Source: Deltaproteobacteria bacterium (lineage in GTDB: Bacteria; Myxococcota_A; Polyangia; Polyangiales; Houyiibacteriaceae). From it: a stretch of DNA of 13,238 nt. Positions 1 to 6,763 of the stretch are shown here, piece after piece; within the stretch, counting starts at the first letter, position 1; every line of letters begins with the position of its first letter. The translations under genes and the position numbers were made by a program. The notes beneath the pieces were generated by a model. The model did no database searches and had not been told where the DNA came from. It saw only the letters and a list, made by a program, of their open reading frames with translations. The stretch is from the NCBI GenBank assembly GCA_027295555.1, contig JAPUKT010000504.1, positions 1 through 13,238 of the forward strand, written 5' to 3'.

Positions 1-120
1 TTCGAACCAGTCGGCAAGTAGCACGATCACTTTAGCCGTTCACAGGAAGAGCCCGAGCACGAGCGCAAACGCGACGACGAACGCCGCCACGAACGCTGTG
101 GTTTCGATCTTCTTGCGCAT
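1..120 (-). CDS. 5' end of a membrane-protein reading frame with an in-frame TGA, truncated at the left edge
   Basis: From an ATG at 120-118 the minus strand reads a basic start (MRKKIE) followed by a hydrophobic, transmembrane-like stretch up to Leu26. It then meets TGA at 42-40 and continues in the same frame as TAKVIVLLADWFE to the window edge. The second part is again hydrophobic, so the two halves look like one membrane protein. What is seen: no clear Shine-Dalgarno in front of the ATG, and none in front of the only nearby restart codon (GTG at 30-28). Possible readings are a sequencing error, a real nonsense mutation, a readthrough or recoding site, a separate 26-residue peptide, or a chance frame. 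Only 39 nt lie beyond the TGA, so the family cannot be recognised. Confidence 0.3.
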
Positions 121-164
121 CCCGGCAGCGTGAGGCTACGCGGGATCGCCGTCGGGTTGCTAGC

Positions 165-176
165 CGTCCGCGGACG
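165..176. repeat. 12-bp perfect palindrome
   Basis: CGTCCGCGGACG is its own reverse complement. It sits in the gap between the end of the FAD-oxidase gene and the start of the left-edge reading frame, both on the minus strand. It could be an operator for the left-edge gene or a weak hairpin after the oxidase gene. No T-run follows it, so it is not a standard intrinsic terminator. A palindrome this short can arise by chance in GC-rich DNA. Confidence 0.35.
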
Positions 177-211
177 TCGCCTGTGTAGGGTTCAGCGTAC
201 AGTGGCTTACA

Positions 212-1618
212 CTAGCAGACGCCGTGAAAACGCTTTGCGTCCGCGGGGAAGATCTTTCCCGGGTTCAAGATATGTTTGGGATCGAACACGTCTTTGATGC
301 GTTGCTGCAAGTCGATGAGCGCGAGCGACTGCTCCATCGGGAGATAAGGGGCCTTCAGAACCCCAATCCCGTGCTCGCCGCTCAGGGTTCCCCGAAGCTC
401 GATCACGCGCTCGAAGAGCCGCTTGACGGCATCATCCACTTTGCGCTTCTGATCCGGGTCGTCCCAGAGGAAATTCACGTGAAGGTTTCCGTCGCCGGCG
501 TGACCGTACGTCGGAATTACCAGCTCATTCTCGTCTGATAGCTCGGCGCAGGTGCGAAGAAGATCCGCCATCTTCGTCCGCGGAACGACCACGTCCTCCG
601 ATAGCTTGTTCTTGGCCTGGCGACGGAGGCTGTGGCTCAACTCACGCCGGGACGCCCACAGGCGGTCCCGCTCTCCGCTGGTTTGTGCAACCAAAACCTC
701 GAGCGCACCGAGATCGGTGAGGGCGTTCCCGCAGACTTCCAGATCACCGTCGAGTCGGCCTGCTTCACCGTCGAGCTCCACGAGAAGGATCGCTTTCGTC
801 TCGTCGGGGATGGTCAATCCCGCCTCGGGTCGCACGATGCGTATCGCTTCTGAGTCGAGCAGCTCGATGCAAGACGGCACATGCCCCTGTGAGAGCAATG
901 TCTGCACCGCCGGGGCCACTTCGTCGAGGCCCGAGAAGCACGCGAGGAGCGTGACGGTCGCTTCGGGTTTTGGGATCAGGCGCAACGTGGCTTCCGTCAC
1001 GATCCCGAGCGTGCCTTCGCTCCCGACCACCAACGCCGTCAAGTCGTACCCCGTGACGCCCTTCTTTGTCTCGTGGCCGAGCTGAAGCACCGTGCCGTCA
1101 GCCAACACCACCTCCATGCCGAGCACATACTCCCTCGTCACGCCGTACTTGAACGCTCGCGGTCCACCTGCGTTTGTGGCGAGGTTTCCCCCGATGGCGC
1201 ACGAGTCGCGCGAATTGGGATCCGGTGGATAGTAAAGCAGATCCTCCTCCACGGTGCGCTTGAGCTCGCCGGTGATCACACCGGGTTGCACCCTGGTCGT
1301 GAGCTCGTTTCGGTCGATGTGCTTGATCGAAGCCATCCGCTCGAACGTGAGCACGATGCCCCCTCGGACCGGAACTGCGCCGCCCACGCGCCCCGTGCCG
1401 CCTCCCCGAGGCGTGACCGGAACTCCGTGCTCGAACGCCGCCCGCATGACCTGGGAGACTTCCTCGGTGCTACTCGCTCGAACCACCGCTTCAGGAATGC
1501 ACGGCGTGGTTTCGCTCTCGTCCCCGGCGTATCCCTCGCGCAGGCTCTCGTCCCGAATGACGGAGCCAGACCCGCACGCGCGCTCGATCGCAAGCAAAGC
1601 ATTGTCGAGTGGAGACAT
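212..1618 (-). CDS. FAD-binding oxidase of the GlcD / D-lactate dehydrogenase family
   Basis: The product is 468 aa, close to the usual size of glycolate oxidase subunit GlcD and FAD-dependent D-lactate dehydrogenases, which oxidise 2-hydroxy acids to 2-oxo acids. Visible motifs are the PCMH-type FAD domain with TPRGGGTG (residues 69-76), PPDPNSRDSCAIGGNLATNAGG (131-152, quoted as the family signature) and VGSEGTLGIVTE (198-209). The C-terminal substrate/metal region has GHAGDGNLH (372-380) and SGEHGIG (413-419), and the chain ends in the typical LNPGKIFP. I chose the ATG at 1618-1616: the frame stays open 267 nt further upstream, but that extension is low-complexity, crosses the divergent gene and matches no family N-terminus. 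An AAGG lies about 10 nt upstream of the start. No glcE or glcF partner is present, so a single-subunit oxidase is likely. Substrate (glycolate, D-lactate or other) cannot be decided from sequence. Confidence 0.93.
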   Translation of the reverse strand: MSPLDNALLAIERACGSGSVIRDESLREGYAGDESETTPCIPEAVVRASSTEEVSQVMRAAFEHGVPVTPRGGGTGRVGGAVPVRGGIVLTFERMASIKHIDRNELTTRVQPGVITGELKRTVEEDLLYYPPDPNSRDSCAIGGNLATNAGGPRAFKYGVTREYVLGMEVVLADGTVLQLGHETKKGVTGYDLTALVVGSEGTLGIVTEATLRLIPKPEATVTLLACFSGLDEVAPAVQTLLSQGHVPSCIELLDSEAIRIVRPEAGLTIPDETKAILLVELDGEAGRLDGDLEVCGNALTDLGALEVLVAQTSGERDRLWASRRELSHSLRRQAKNKLSEDVVVPRTKMADLLRTCAELSDENELVIPTYGHAGDGNLHVNFLWDDPDQKRKVDDAVKRLFERVIELRGTLSGEHGIGVLKAPYLPMEQSLALIDLQQRIKDVFDPKHILNPGKIFPADAKRFHGVC

Positions 1619-1701
1619 AGCGCGAGCCTTGAGCGCTCCGTCCAGGCGGTCAAGCCCCCTTGAATGAGCTCGTTTGCCTTGCTGCGGAATGATCTGACCC
1701 C

Positions 1702-1710
1702 TGCTAGCAT
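1702..1710 (+). promoter_or_regulatory. Putative extended -10 element of the 1719 gene
   Basis: TGCTAGCAT matches the extended -10 form TGnTAnnnT and ends 8 nt before the GTG start codon. A transcript from it would begin at or next to the start codon, giving a leaderless or nearly leaderless mRNA, and no Shine-Dalgarno is visible there. No convincing -35 is seen at 16-18 nt, as is usual for extended -10 promoters. This is inference from one short motif. Confidence 0.35.
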
Positions 1711-1718
1711 CGAGGCGC

Positions 1719-2657
1719 GTGGCGGAAGCAGGCCGAAAGTCGAGCCTCGCTGCGTGGGTTTGGGTGCTGGTCGCCGGCGTGGCGGTCTTCGAGCTCGTAG
1801 CGCATCCAGTCATCCGCGCAGGAGTTCCAACTGGTGACTCGTGGGAGGACGCGGCCGCCTTCGTGCGCGAGCGGTTCGAACCCACGGATCGCGTCGTTGC
1901 CGCGCCGCGTTGGGTAGACCCGATCGTCCGTAGCTACTTGGGCGACCTCTTGTCGCCCCGCTCGGCATCCGTCAGCGACCTCGCGGGGGTTGACCGGGTT
2001 TGGGAGGTCGGGATCCGTGGTGCCACCAGTCGCAGTGAGCCCCCCGCGCTCGAAGAAACCTTTGGAGGCGTGCGCGTGCGCATGTGGCCAGTGTGGACGG
2101 ACGAGGTCTTGTTCGATTTCGTCGAAGAGATCGATCGTGCGGAGGTCGACCTTCTCACCAAGGAGGGCTCACAGCCATGTCCGTGGACGCATGCGAAAGT
2201 GGAGGGTGGCGGCCTCGGGCATGGTCCTTTGCCCCCTTCCGATCGGTTCGTGTGCGACCCCGAGCGCCCATGGCTTTGGGTGGGCCCCACGGTGATGGCT
2301 GACCTCGAGCTCGAACCGCGTCGTTGCTTGTGGCAGCACCCGGCCGGCCGTGACCCGGTGCGTGCGACGTTTCGCGACGTTCCGTTCGGCGACCGGCTCG
2401 TGGTGCACGGGGGCCTCGACTACAACAATGAGCGTACCGCGGGGAACATCTCCGTACGACTTCGCGTTTTCATCGACGATCGCTTGGCCGGAGAGATGCG
2501 CCACCAAGACCGGGACGGCTGGACGCGACTGGAGATCGACACCGCGCGATGGGACGGAACCCCCCACGACGTGCGCATCGAGACCACGGCAGCGAGACCC
2601 CATGCGCGTACTTTCTGCTGGTCCGCGTCGACCCGACACGCAAGGGGCAAGCCATGA
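1719..2657 (+). CDS. Unknown membrane-anchored extracytoplasmic protein, coupled to a GT39 glycosyltransferase
   Basis: The product is 312 aa and I do not recognise a named family. It has one N-terminal transmembrane segment (about residues 11-29) after a short basic cytoplasmic end, so the rest should lie in the periplasm. Residues 40-80 (DSWEDAAAFVRERF then DRVVAAPRWVDPIVRSYLGD) resemble the soluble tail sequences often found after the membrane part of GT39 glycosyltransferases. Residues about 215-300 look like a beta-sandwich, alternating hydrophobic strands with a GLDYNNERTAGNISVRL segment. Cysteines at 155, 179, 203 and 300 could form disulfides. Its stop overlaps the next gene's start (ATGA), which implies translational coupling and a shared job. 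Start is GTG; no later start keeps the anchor intact. Role as an accessory or substrate-side partner of the glycosyltransferase is inference. Confidence 0.8.
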   Translation: MAEAGRKSSLAAWVWVLVAGVAVFELVAHPVIRAGVPTGDSWEDAAAFVRERFEPTDRVVAAPRWVDPIVRSYLGDLLSPRSASVSDLAGVDRVWEVGIRGATSRSEPPALEETFGGVRVRMWPVWTDEVLFDFVEEIDRAEVDLLTKEGSQPCPWTHAKVEGGGLGHGPLPPSDRFVCDPERPWLWVGPTVMADLELEPRRCLWQHPAGRDPVRATFRDVPFGDRLVVHGGLDYNNERTAGNISVRLRVFIDDRLAGEMRHQDRDGWTRLEIDTARWDGTPHDVRIETTAARPHARTFCWSASTRHARGKP

Positions 2658-4267
2658 CAGACCGCAGGCTCACGCTGTCCGACCAGTTGGTCGGGGCTGC
2701 CCTGTGTGTCGGATACGTGATGGTGCTCGTCTGGACGGCCCCCGATCTCGCGATGTCGCGCGACGAAAGCTTCTACGCGCATGCCGCCAAAGACTACGGC
2801 GCGTGGGTTGCGGAGCTCCTGACAGATCCCGGCTCTGCGTTCGGCCGCGATCGCATCGATCGCGCGTGGAATTACAACTGGGAGCATCCCGCGTGGATGA
2901 AGCTCACATTCGCGTGGAGCTGGCTTGCCCACCAGAAGCTCCGCCTCTTCTCGTCGGAGTCGCTCGCGTTTCGTTTCCCGGCGATGCTCATGGCGGGCCT
3001 CCTCTTGTGGCTGATCTATGCCTGGGGAGCGGTCACCATGGGGCGAAGAGGAGCGCTCTTTGCGGCCCTCGCCTTCGCCCTTCTTCCCCGGGTTTTTTAT
3101 CACAGCCATCTCGCGGCGTTCGATGTCCCGATCGCGTTTTTCATCACGCTTACGGCGTACGCGTACTGGCACACGCTCTCCGATCGCAGATGGGCGCTGA
3201 TCACCGGACTCGCTTTCGGGCTCGCGCTCGCGACCAAACACAATAGCTGGATGCTTCCGGTCATCTTTCTCATCCACTATCTCTGGGTACGGCGACAACA
3301 CGCGCTGGCGGACCGTTTCGAGCGCCCCACGCTCTTGTGGCTGCCATCGATGTTCGTGCTTGGGCCGCTCCTGCTGATCGCGACGTGGCCCTGGGTGTGG
3401 CACGACACGTGGAGCCGACTCTTGGCGTACGCACGGTTTCACGTCCGTCACGTTCACTACACGTACGAGTATCTCGGCGTGAGCTACTTCGAGCCGCCAT
3501 TCCCCATTTCGGTGCCGTTCGTGATGACCCTGTTCACGGTGCCGCTCACCATCGTGATTCTGGTGATCGTCGGCCTCGTCTATCGGCGCGCAGCATTCGT
3601 ACCCCCTTGGAAAACCCAACGGGGAGATGCGACCGACGCCAAGGGGGACGTGCTGTGGGTGGGCTGCATGCTGGCCCCGTTGCTCGCGATCGCGCTTCCC
3701 TCGTCTCCGATCTTCGGAGGCACCAAACACTGGATCGCCGCATATCCGTTCCTCGCCTTGTTTGCAGGCTGGGGTTTTGTTGCCGTCATCGACCGCGCCA
3801 CCGGTGCGCTTTGGACCGAGCGGCGTTGGCCTACTTGGGCGTTCGCAGCCCTGTGCTTGATGCCGGGGGTCGTCCAAACCTCGCACAGCCATCCGTTCGG
3901 CTTGTCGTACTACACACCCATCGTAGGTGGCGCACCGGGTGCTGCCGATCTCGGGATGAACCGCCAGTTCTGGGGCTTCACGACGGGCAGTCTCGCAGAC
4001 TGGCTTACCGAACGCCTTCCGGATGGTGGCTCGGTGTGGACATGCGACACGACCTGGGGGGCCTGGAGGATGATGCAGGCCGACGGGCTGCTCCCCGACA
4101 ACATCCGTCCTGCGCGTTCGATGGCGGCGGCCGACTTCGTGCTGGTCCACCATGAGCCCCATTTCAACGAAGTCGATTTTCAAGCGTGGATGGCCTTCGA
4201 CGACGTGCAGCCTGCCCACGTGCTGACCTACGACGGGGTGCCGATCATATCGGTCTACGGCCGCTAG
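2654..4267 (+). CDS. Family 39 (ArnT/PMT-like) membrane glycosyltransferase
   Basis: The product is 537 aa. GT39-type enzymes move a sugar from a polyprenyl-phosphate donor to lipid or protein acceptors on the periplasmic face. The sequence shows an N-terminal transmembrane segment (about 10-30) followed at once by RDESFYAHAAKDY, where Asp37-Glu38 match the catalytic acidic pair of the first periplasmic loop. HPAWMK (78-83) and LAAFDVPIAFF (153-163, second acidic site) follow, then LALATKHNSW (190-199), like the conserved PMT loop. Several further membrane helices follow, then a soluble tail of about 130 residues from 408. The ATG at 2654 is chosen because it overlaps the upstream TGA (ATGA) and has AAGGGG about 8 nt before it; the longer frame from 2549 lies inside the previous gene. 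Its TAG shares a CTAG with the stop of the convergent pssA. Sugar and acceptor are unknown. Confidence 0.88.
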   Translation: MTDRRLTLSDQLVGAALCVGYVMVLVWTAPDLAMSRDESFYAHAAKDYGAWVAELLTDPGSAFGRDRIDRAWNYNWEHPAWMKLTFAWSWLAHQKLRLFSSESLAFRFPAMLMAGLLLWLIYAWGAVTMGRRGALFAALAFALLPRVFYHSHLAAFDVPIAFFITLTAYAYWHTLSDRRWALITGLAFGLALATKHNSWMLPVIFLIHYLWVRRQHALADRFERPTLLWLPSMFVLGPLLLIATWPWVWHDTWSRLLAYARFHVRHVHYTYEYLGVSYFEPPFPISVPFVMTLFTVPLTIVILVIVGLVYRRAAFVPPWKTQRGDATDAKGDVLWVGCMLAPLLAIALPSSPIFGGTKHWIAAYPFLALFAGWGFVAVIDRATGALWTERRWPTWAFAALCLMPGVVQTSHSHPFGLSYYTPIVGGAPGAADLGMNRQFWGFTTGSLADWLTERLPDGGSVWTCDTTWGAWRMMQADGLLPDNIRPARSMAAADFVLVHHEPHFNEVDFQAWMAFDDVQPAHVLTYDGVPIISVYGR

Positions 4268-5043
4268 AGCGGGCTCTGGCCGGCTTTGCTTGCCGCTGCA
4301 CGAGCACGGGTCATCAATGCGAACAGGCTTTCGACGATGCCGATCACGACGTACGCGGACAGCAGCCAGACCAAGGCCATCGACGGGTGGTAGCGCAGAG
4401 AGATCCACAGGGTGACTGCGAGCGCCGCGGAAATGAAGAGCACAGTCCGCCACGAGAGCCGCAAGTCCTTGAAGGAACGAAACGGCATCGGGCTCACCAT
4501 GAACAGGGACAGCGTCACCACCAGTGCCGAGATGATGATCGGGGAGAACGGTAGCTTCCCCGTCAGCGTGTTGGCGACCACGATCGAAATCAAAATGGCG
4601 GCGGCGGCCGGAATGGGCAGGCCCTGGGTGTACTTCCCCGGCGCATGTGGATGTCCCTCGTCCCCGGTTGAAGTCACGTTGAACCGCGCGAGCCGGATAG
4701 CGCCGCTCGCGACGAATACGAAGCCTACGAGCATGCCCGCGGTCCCCATCTCCTTGAGCGACCAGTGGTAAACCAAAATCGCCGGTGCAACGCCGAAGGA
4801 GATGACATCGGCGAGCGAATCAAGCTGTACACCCATGGCGCTTTCGGTGCGGGTCAGGCGTGCCACCCGGCCGTCGATCGTGTCGAAGAATAGTGCGAAG
4901 ATGATCAACAGAGCCGCCCGGTAGAGATCGTCGCCAGTCGGTTGGTCCGAGCAGATCAAGATCGCGTAGTACCCGCACAACACGCTTCCCAGCGTGAACA
5001 GATTCGGGAGTATGAAGAGGCTCTTCCTCAGGTCGACTTTCAC
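4264..5043 (-). CDS. pssA: CDP-diacylglycerol-serine O-phosphatidyltransferase
   Basis: The product is 259 aa, with several transmembrane helices. It makes phosphatidylserine from CDP-diacylglycerol and serine, the first committed step to phosphatidylethanolamine in the inner membrane. The CDP-alcohol phosphotransferase motif is complete: Asp54-xx-Asp57-Gly58-xx-Ala61-Arg62, eight residues, Gly71-xxx-Asp75-xxx-Asp79. The start LFILPNLFTLGSVLCGYYAI and the segment DSLADVISFGVAPA are typical of the type II PssA subfamily rather than of phosphatidylglycerophosphate synthase. The start codon is GTG at 5043-5041 with AAAGAG about 11 nt upstream. No phosphatidylserine decarboxylase gene lies beside it in this window, although pssA and psd are often neighbours. 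It is separated by 80 nt from the upstream unknown exported protein on the same strand, with which it may share a transcript. Confidence 0.93.
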   Translation of the reverse strand: MKVDLRKSLFILPNLFTLGSVLCGYYAILICSDQPTGDDLYRAALLIIFALFFDTIDGRVARLTRTESAMGVQLDSLADVISFGVAPAILVYHWSLKEMGTAGMLVGFVFVASGAIRLARFNVTSTGDEGHPHAPGKYTQGLPIPAAAAILISIVVANTLTGKLPFSPIIISALVVTLSLFMVSPMPFRSFKDLRLSWRTVLFISAALAVTLWISLRYHPSMALVWLLSAYVVIGIVESLFALMTRARAAASKAGQSPL

Positions 5044-5123
5044 GGGAGGTTCAACTCTTTTCCGCTAATTACGAACCCCTAGGCTACGAGATACGGATTT
5101 CGCTGTCCACTGTGGCGACGGGG

Positions 5124-5933
5124 TCATCGTTGCACGGCTCTCGCTGCGTGGAACGCTCCAAGCGCGAGGTTTCGGAGCCGGAGCTCATGATCTTCCAGGT
5201 ACAGTGCTTCCAACAGCTTGGCCGCCTTTTCAGGTCGCTGTTCGAGCAGATCGAAAAGCGCTGCAGCCTCTTGGGCGTTTGCGCCTCCAGCATCGCGATA
5301 CGCAACTAGGGCGTCGACGCGCTCGCGCACCGGCACTCCCCATCCATGGAGCGCGAGCCACCCCCAGTACGCTTGGAGCTCGATTTCGGAGAAACCATCC
5401 GTTGCTGGCACGCGATGGATCAAGTTCCATCGAGCTTTGTACAGTGCTCGCATGGTCATTTCAGGTGCGATCGAGACTTCTCGATAGATCGCTCCGTATT
5501 TCTCGAGGATCTCTCGAAACCCGCCGACTGCGCCGATCTCGTCTTCGGCCTCGAGCTTGCCGGTGCTGTCGCCAAAGATGCGAATGAAGTCATCGACGGC
5601 ATGAGCGCGCATGGCCGAGAAAGCTTCGGGGCCGTGCTTTTCAGTGAGTGCCTTGATCGCGCGATAGATGTCCGCCTGTCGGCTGTCGTAGTCGACCTTC
5701 AGGTAGGGTGGGTTGATCTCCGCGAGCCCGTGGCCGACGAAGAGCGCCCGAAGGCGATCGACTTCCTCACTGTCCGAGAGAGTTGCGGCGAGCGCGTCGT
5801 TTTGCCGAATCTCCTCGGCGACGGCCTTTCGGTCCAGGACCAAGCTCGGCATTTCCCAGGGATCGACGGGCTGAGGGATCGCCAACATGGCGCCGGTCAG
5901 GCTTGCAGCCACTGCCCACAGGACCAGCTTCAT
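5124..5933 (-). CDS. Unknown exported helical protein
   Basis: The product is 269 aa and I recognise no family. The N-terminus MKLVLWAVAASLTGAMLAIPQP reads as a signal peptide with a likely cleavage after the AMLA segment, so the protein should be periplasmic, though with just one lysine before the core it is a weak signal. The rest is mostly charged and helix-forming, with no cysteine pair, no lipobox and no evident catalytic motif; residues about 170-200 (FSEIELQAYWGWLALHGWGVPVRER in part) are tryptophan-rich. The ATG at 5933 is preferred because GGAG lies 6 nt before it; a GTG at 5948 in the same frame is the alternative and would coincide with the predicted transcription start. It lies 80 nt upstream of pssA on the same strand and divergent from the molybdopterin synthase gene. 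Confidence 0.78.
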   Translation of the reverse strand: MKLVLWAVAASLTGAMLAIPQPVDPWEMPSLVLDRKAVAEEIRQNDALAATLSDSEEVDRLRALFVGHGLAEINPPYLKVDYDSRQADIYRAIKALTEKHGPEAFSAMRAHAVDDFIRIFGDSTGKLEAEDEIGAVGGFREILEKYGAIYREVSIAPEMTMRALYKARWNLIHRVPATDGFSEIELQAYWGWLALHGWGVPVRERVDALVAYRDAGGANAQEAAALFDLLEQRPEKAAKLLEALYLEDHELRLRNLALGAFHAARAVQR

Positions 5934-5954
5934 CCCCGACTCCGTCACGATCGA

Positions 5955-5963
5955 ACTCTAGCA
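5955..5963 (-). promoter_or_regulatory. Putative extended -10 element for the 5933 gene
   Basis: Read on the minus strand this is TGCTAGAGT, an extended -10 form. A start of transcription about 7 nt downstream falls at 5948, which would give a 15-nt leader carrying the GGAG ribosome site in front of the ATG at 5933. No clear -35 is found at the usual distance. Confidence 0.4.
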
Positions 5964-5981
5964 CGGCTCCCGAACGTCGAG

Positions 5982-6009
5982 CTGACGCACTTCACACGCC
6001 TGCTACGCT
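5982..6009 (+). promoter_or_regulatory. Putative promoter of the MoaD-MoaE fusion gene
   Basis: CTGACG (5982-5987) matches the -35 consensus at four of six positions. After a 16-nt spacer comes TGCTACGCT (6001-6009), an extended -10. Transcription would begin around 6015-6017, leaving only a 5-7 nt leader before the ATG at 6022, where no Shine-Dalgarno is visible. This fits a near-leaderless mRNA. The promoter lies back to back with that of the minus-strand exported protein. Confidence 0.45.
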
Positions 6010-6021
6010 TCACGTTCGTCC

Positions 6022-6693
6022 ATGAAGGTTCATGTTCACTACTATGCCGCCGCGCGTGAGCTCGCAGGCTGCGAGGCTTCGACCTTCGAATTCCCTGCTG
6101 CGGCTGTCGCGCAGGTCGACTTTCGTCGGGCGGTGGCCGAGCGCCATCCGTCGATCGCTGCCTTCCTCACGCGTATGCGCCTCGCCGTCAATGGAGATTT
6201 CGTCGACGATTTCCAGCAGATTTGCGACGGGGACCGTGTCGACCTGCTGCCCCCCGTCGCAGGGGGAGCTCCGGTCGTCCTCTGCCGGATCAGCGATGCC
6301 GAAGTCTCCCTCGATGAGGTGAGAAACGCCGTCGCACACAGCGGCGCCGGTGGGATCTGTATCTTCACCGGCGTTGTGCGCGACAACGCAGAGGGCAAAG
6401 ACGTGGCTCGACTGGATTACGAAGCGCACGAAAGCCTGGCGCTCAAGGAGATGCAACGGGTGCTCGAAGGCGTCGCGGCCGAGCACGCGGGGGTCCGGCT
6501 CGCGGCGGTTCACCGGGTCGGGCAGCTCGCGATCGGAGACGTTGCGGTTTGCGTAGCAGCTAGCGCCGCGCATCGAGATGACGCGTTCGCCGCATGTCGC
6601 AAAGCCATCGACCGCATCAAAGAGACGGTCCCCTTGTGGAAGAAGGAGTGGGGGCCCTTGGGCGAGGCCCACTGGGTGAACCTCGAGGGTTAA
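6022..6693 (+). CDS. moaX: MoaD-MoaE fusion, single-chain molybdopterin synthase
   Basis: The product is 223 aa. Molybdopterin synthase converts precursor Z (cPMP) to molybdopterin in the cytoplasm, using sulfur carried as a thiocarboxylate on the C-terminal glycine of MoaD. Residues 1-82 are a MoaD domain (MKVHVHYYAAARELAG at the start, LLPPVAGG at the end), and 83-223 a MoaE domain (GGICIFTGVVRDNAEGKDVARL, YEAHESLA, VHRVGQLAIGD, ASAAHRDDAFAACRKAIDRIKETVPLWKKE, HWV). Lys200 and Lys207 sit at the same spacing as the active-site lysines 119 and 126 of E. coli MoaE. The Gly81-Gly82 pair is internal, followed by Ala83, so it must be released by cleavage to be thiocarboxylated; M. tuberculosis MoaX has the same arrangement. 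The start fits the MoaD N-terminus. No other molybdenum cofactor genes are in the window. Confidence 0.92.
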   Translation: MKVHVHYYAAARELAGCEASTFEFPAAAVAQVDFRRAVAERHPSIAAFLTRMRLAVNGDFVDDFQQICDGDRVDLLPPVAGGAPVVLCRISDAEVSLDEVRNAVAHSGAGGICIFTGVVRDNAEGKDVARLDYEAHESLALKEMQRVLEGVAAEHAGVRLAAVHRVGQLAIGDVAVCVAASAAHRDDAFAACRKAIDRIKETVPLWKKEWGPLGEAHWVNLEG

Positions 6694-6724
6694 GCTACGG
6701 GGACGAGTACGAAGGCGACAAGGC

Positions 6725-6740
6725 ACCGCGCGATCGCGGT
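6725..6740. terminator. Short perfect hairpin between convergent genes, possible bidirectional terminator
   Basis: ACCGCG-CGAT-CGCGGT is a perfect 6-bp GC-rich stem with a 4-nt loop. It lies in the 70-nt gap between the end of the molybdopterin synthase gene and the end of the convergent M16 peptidase gene, the place where a bidirectional terminator would be expected. No T-run follows on either strand, so a classical intrinsic terminator is not supported. Confidence 0.3.
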
Positions 6741-6763
6741 CCAAGCTCTTGCCGGCCCCTAGT

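Noticed and set aside
181..212. Possible terminator after the FAD oxidase (GTGTA and TACAC arms)
   Set aside because: Only five perfect pairs with a long loop and no T-run, too weak to call.
1619..1885. N-terminal extension of the FAD oxidase by 89 residues
   Set aside because: The extension is Ser/Thr/Arg-rich low-complexity sequence, overlaps the divergent gene at 1719 and does not match the family N-terminus, while MSPLDNALLA does.
2420..4453. A 677-codon open frame on the minus strand, antisense to the GT39 gene
   Set aside because: It is rich in Arg, His, Pro and Glu with no domain or membrane pattern, and runs across the opposite strand of a clear glycosyltransferase and into the end of pssA. 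Long antisense frames are common in GC-rich genes.
6729..6738. CGCGATCGCG, which contains GCGATCGC like the cyanobacterial HIP1 repeat
   Set aside because: I noted no further copies of it in the window, and nothing else suggests a cyanobacterium. It is better explained as part of the short hairpin between the convergent genes.
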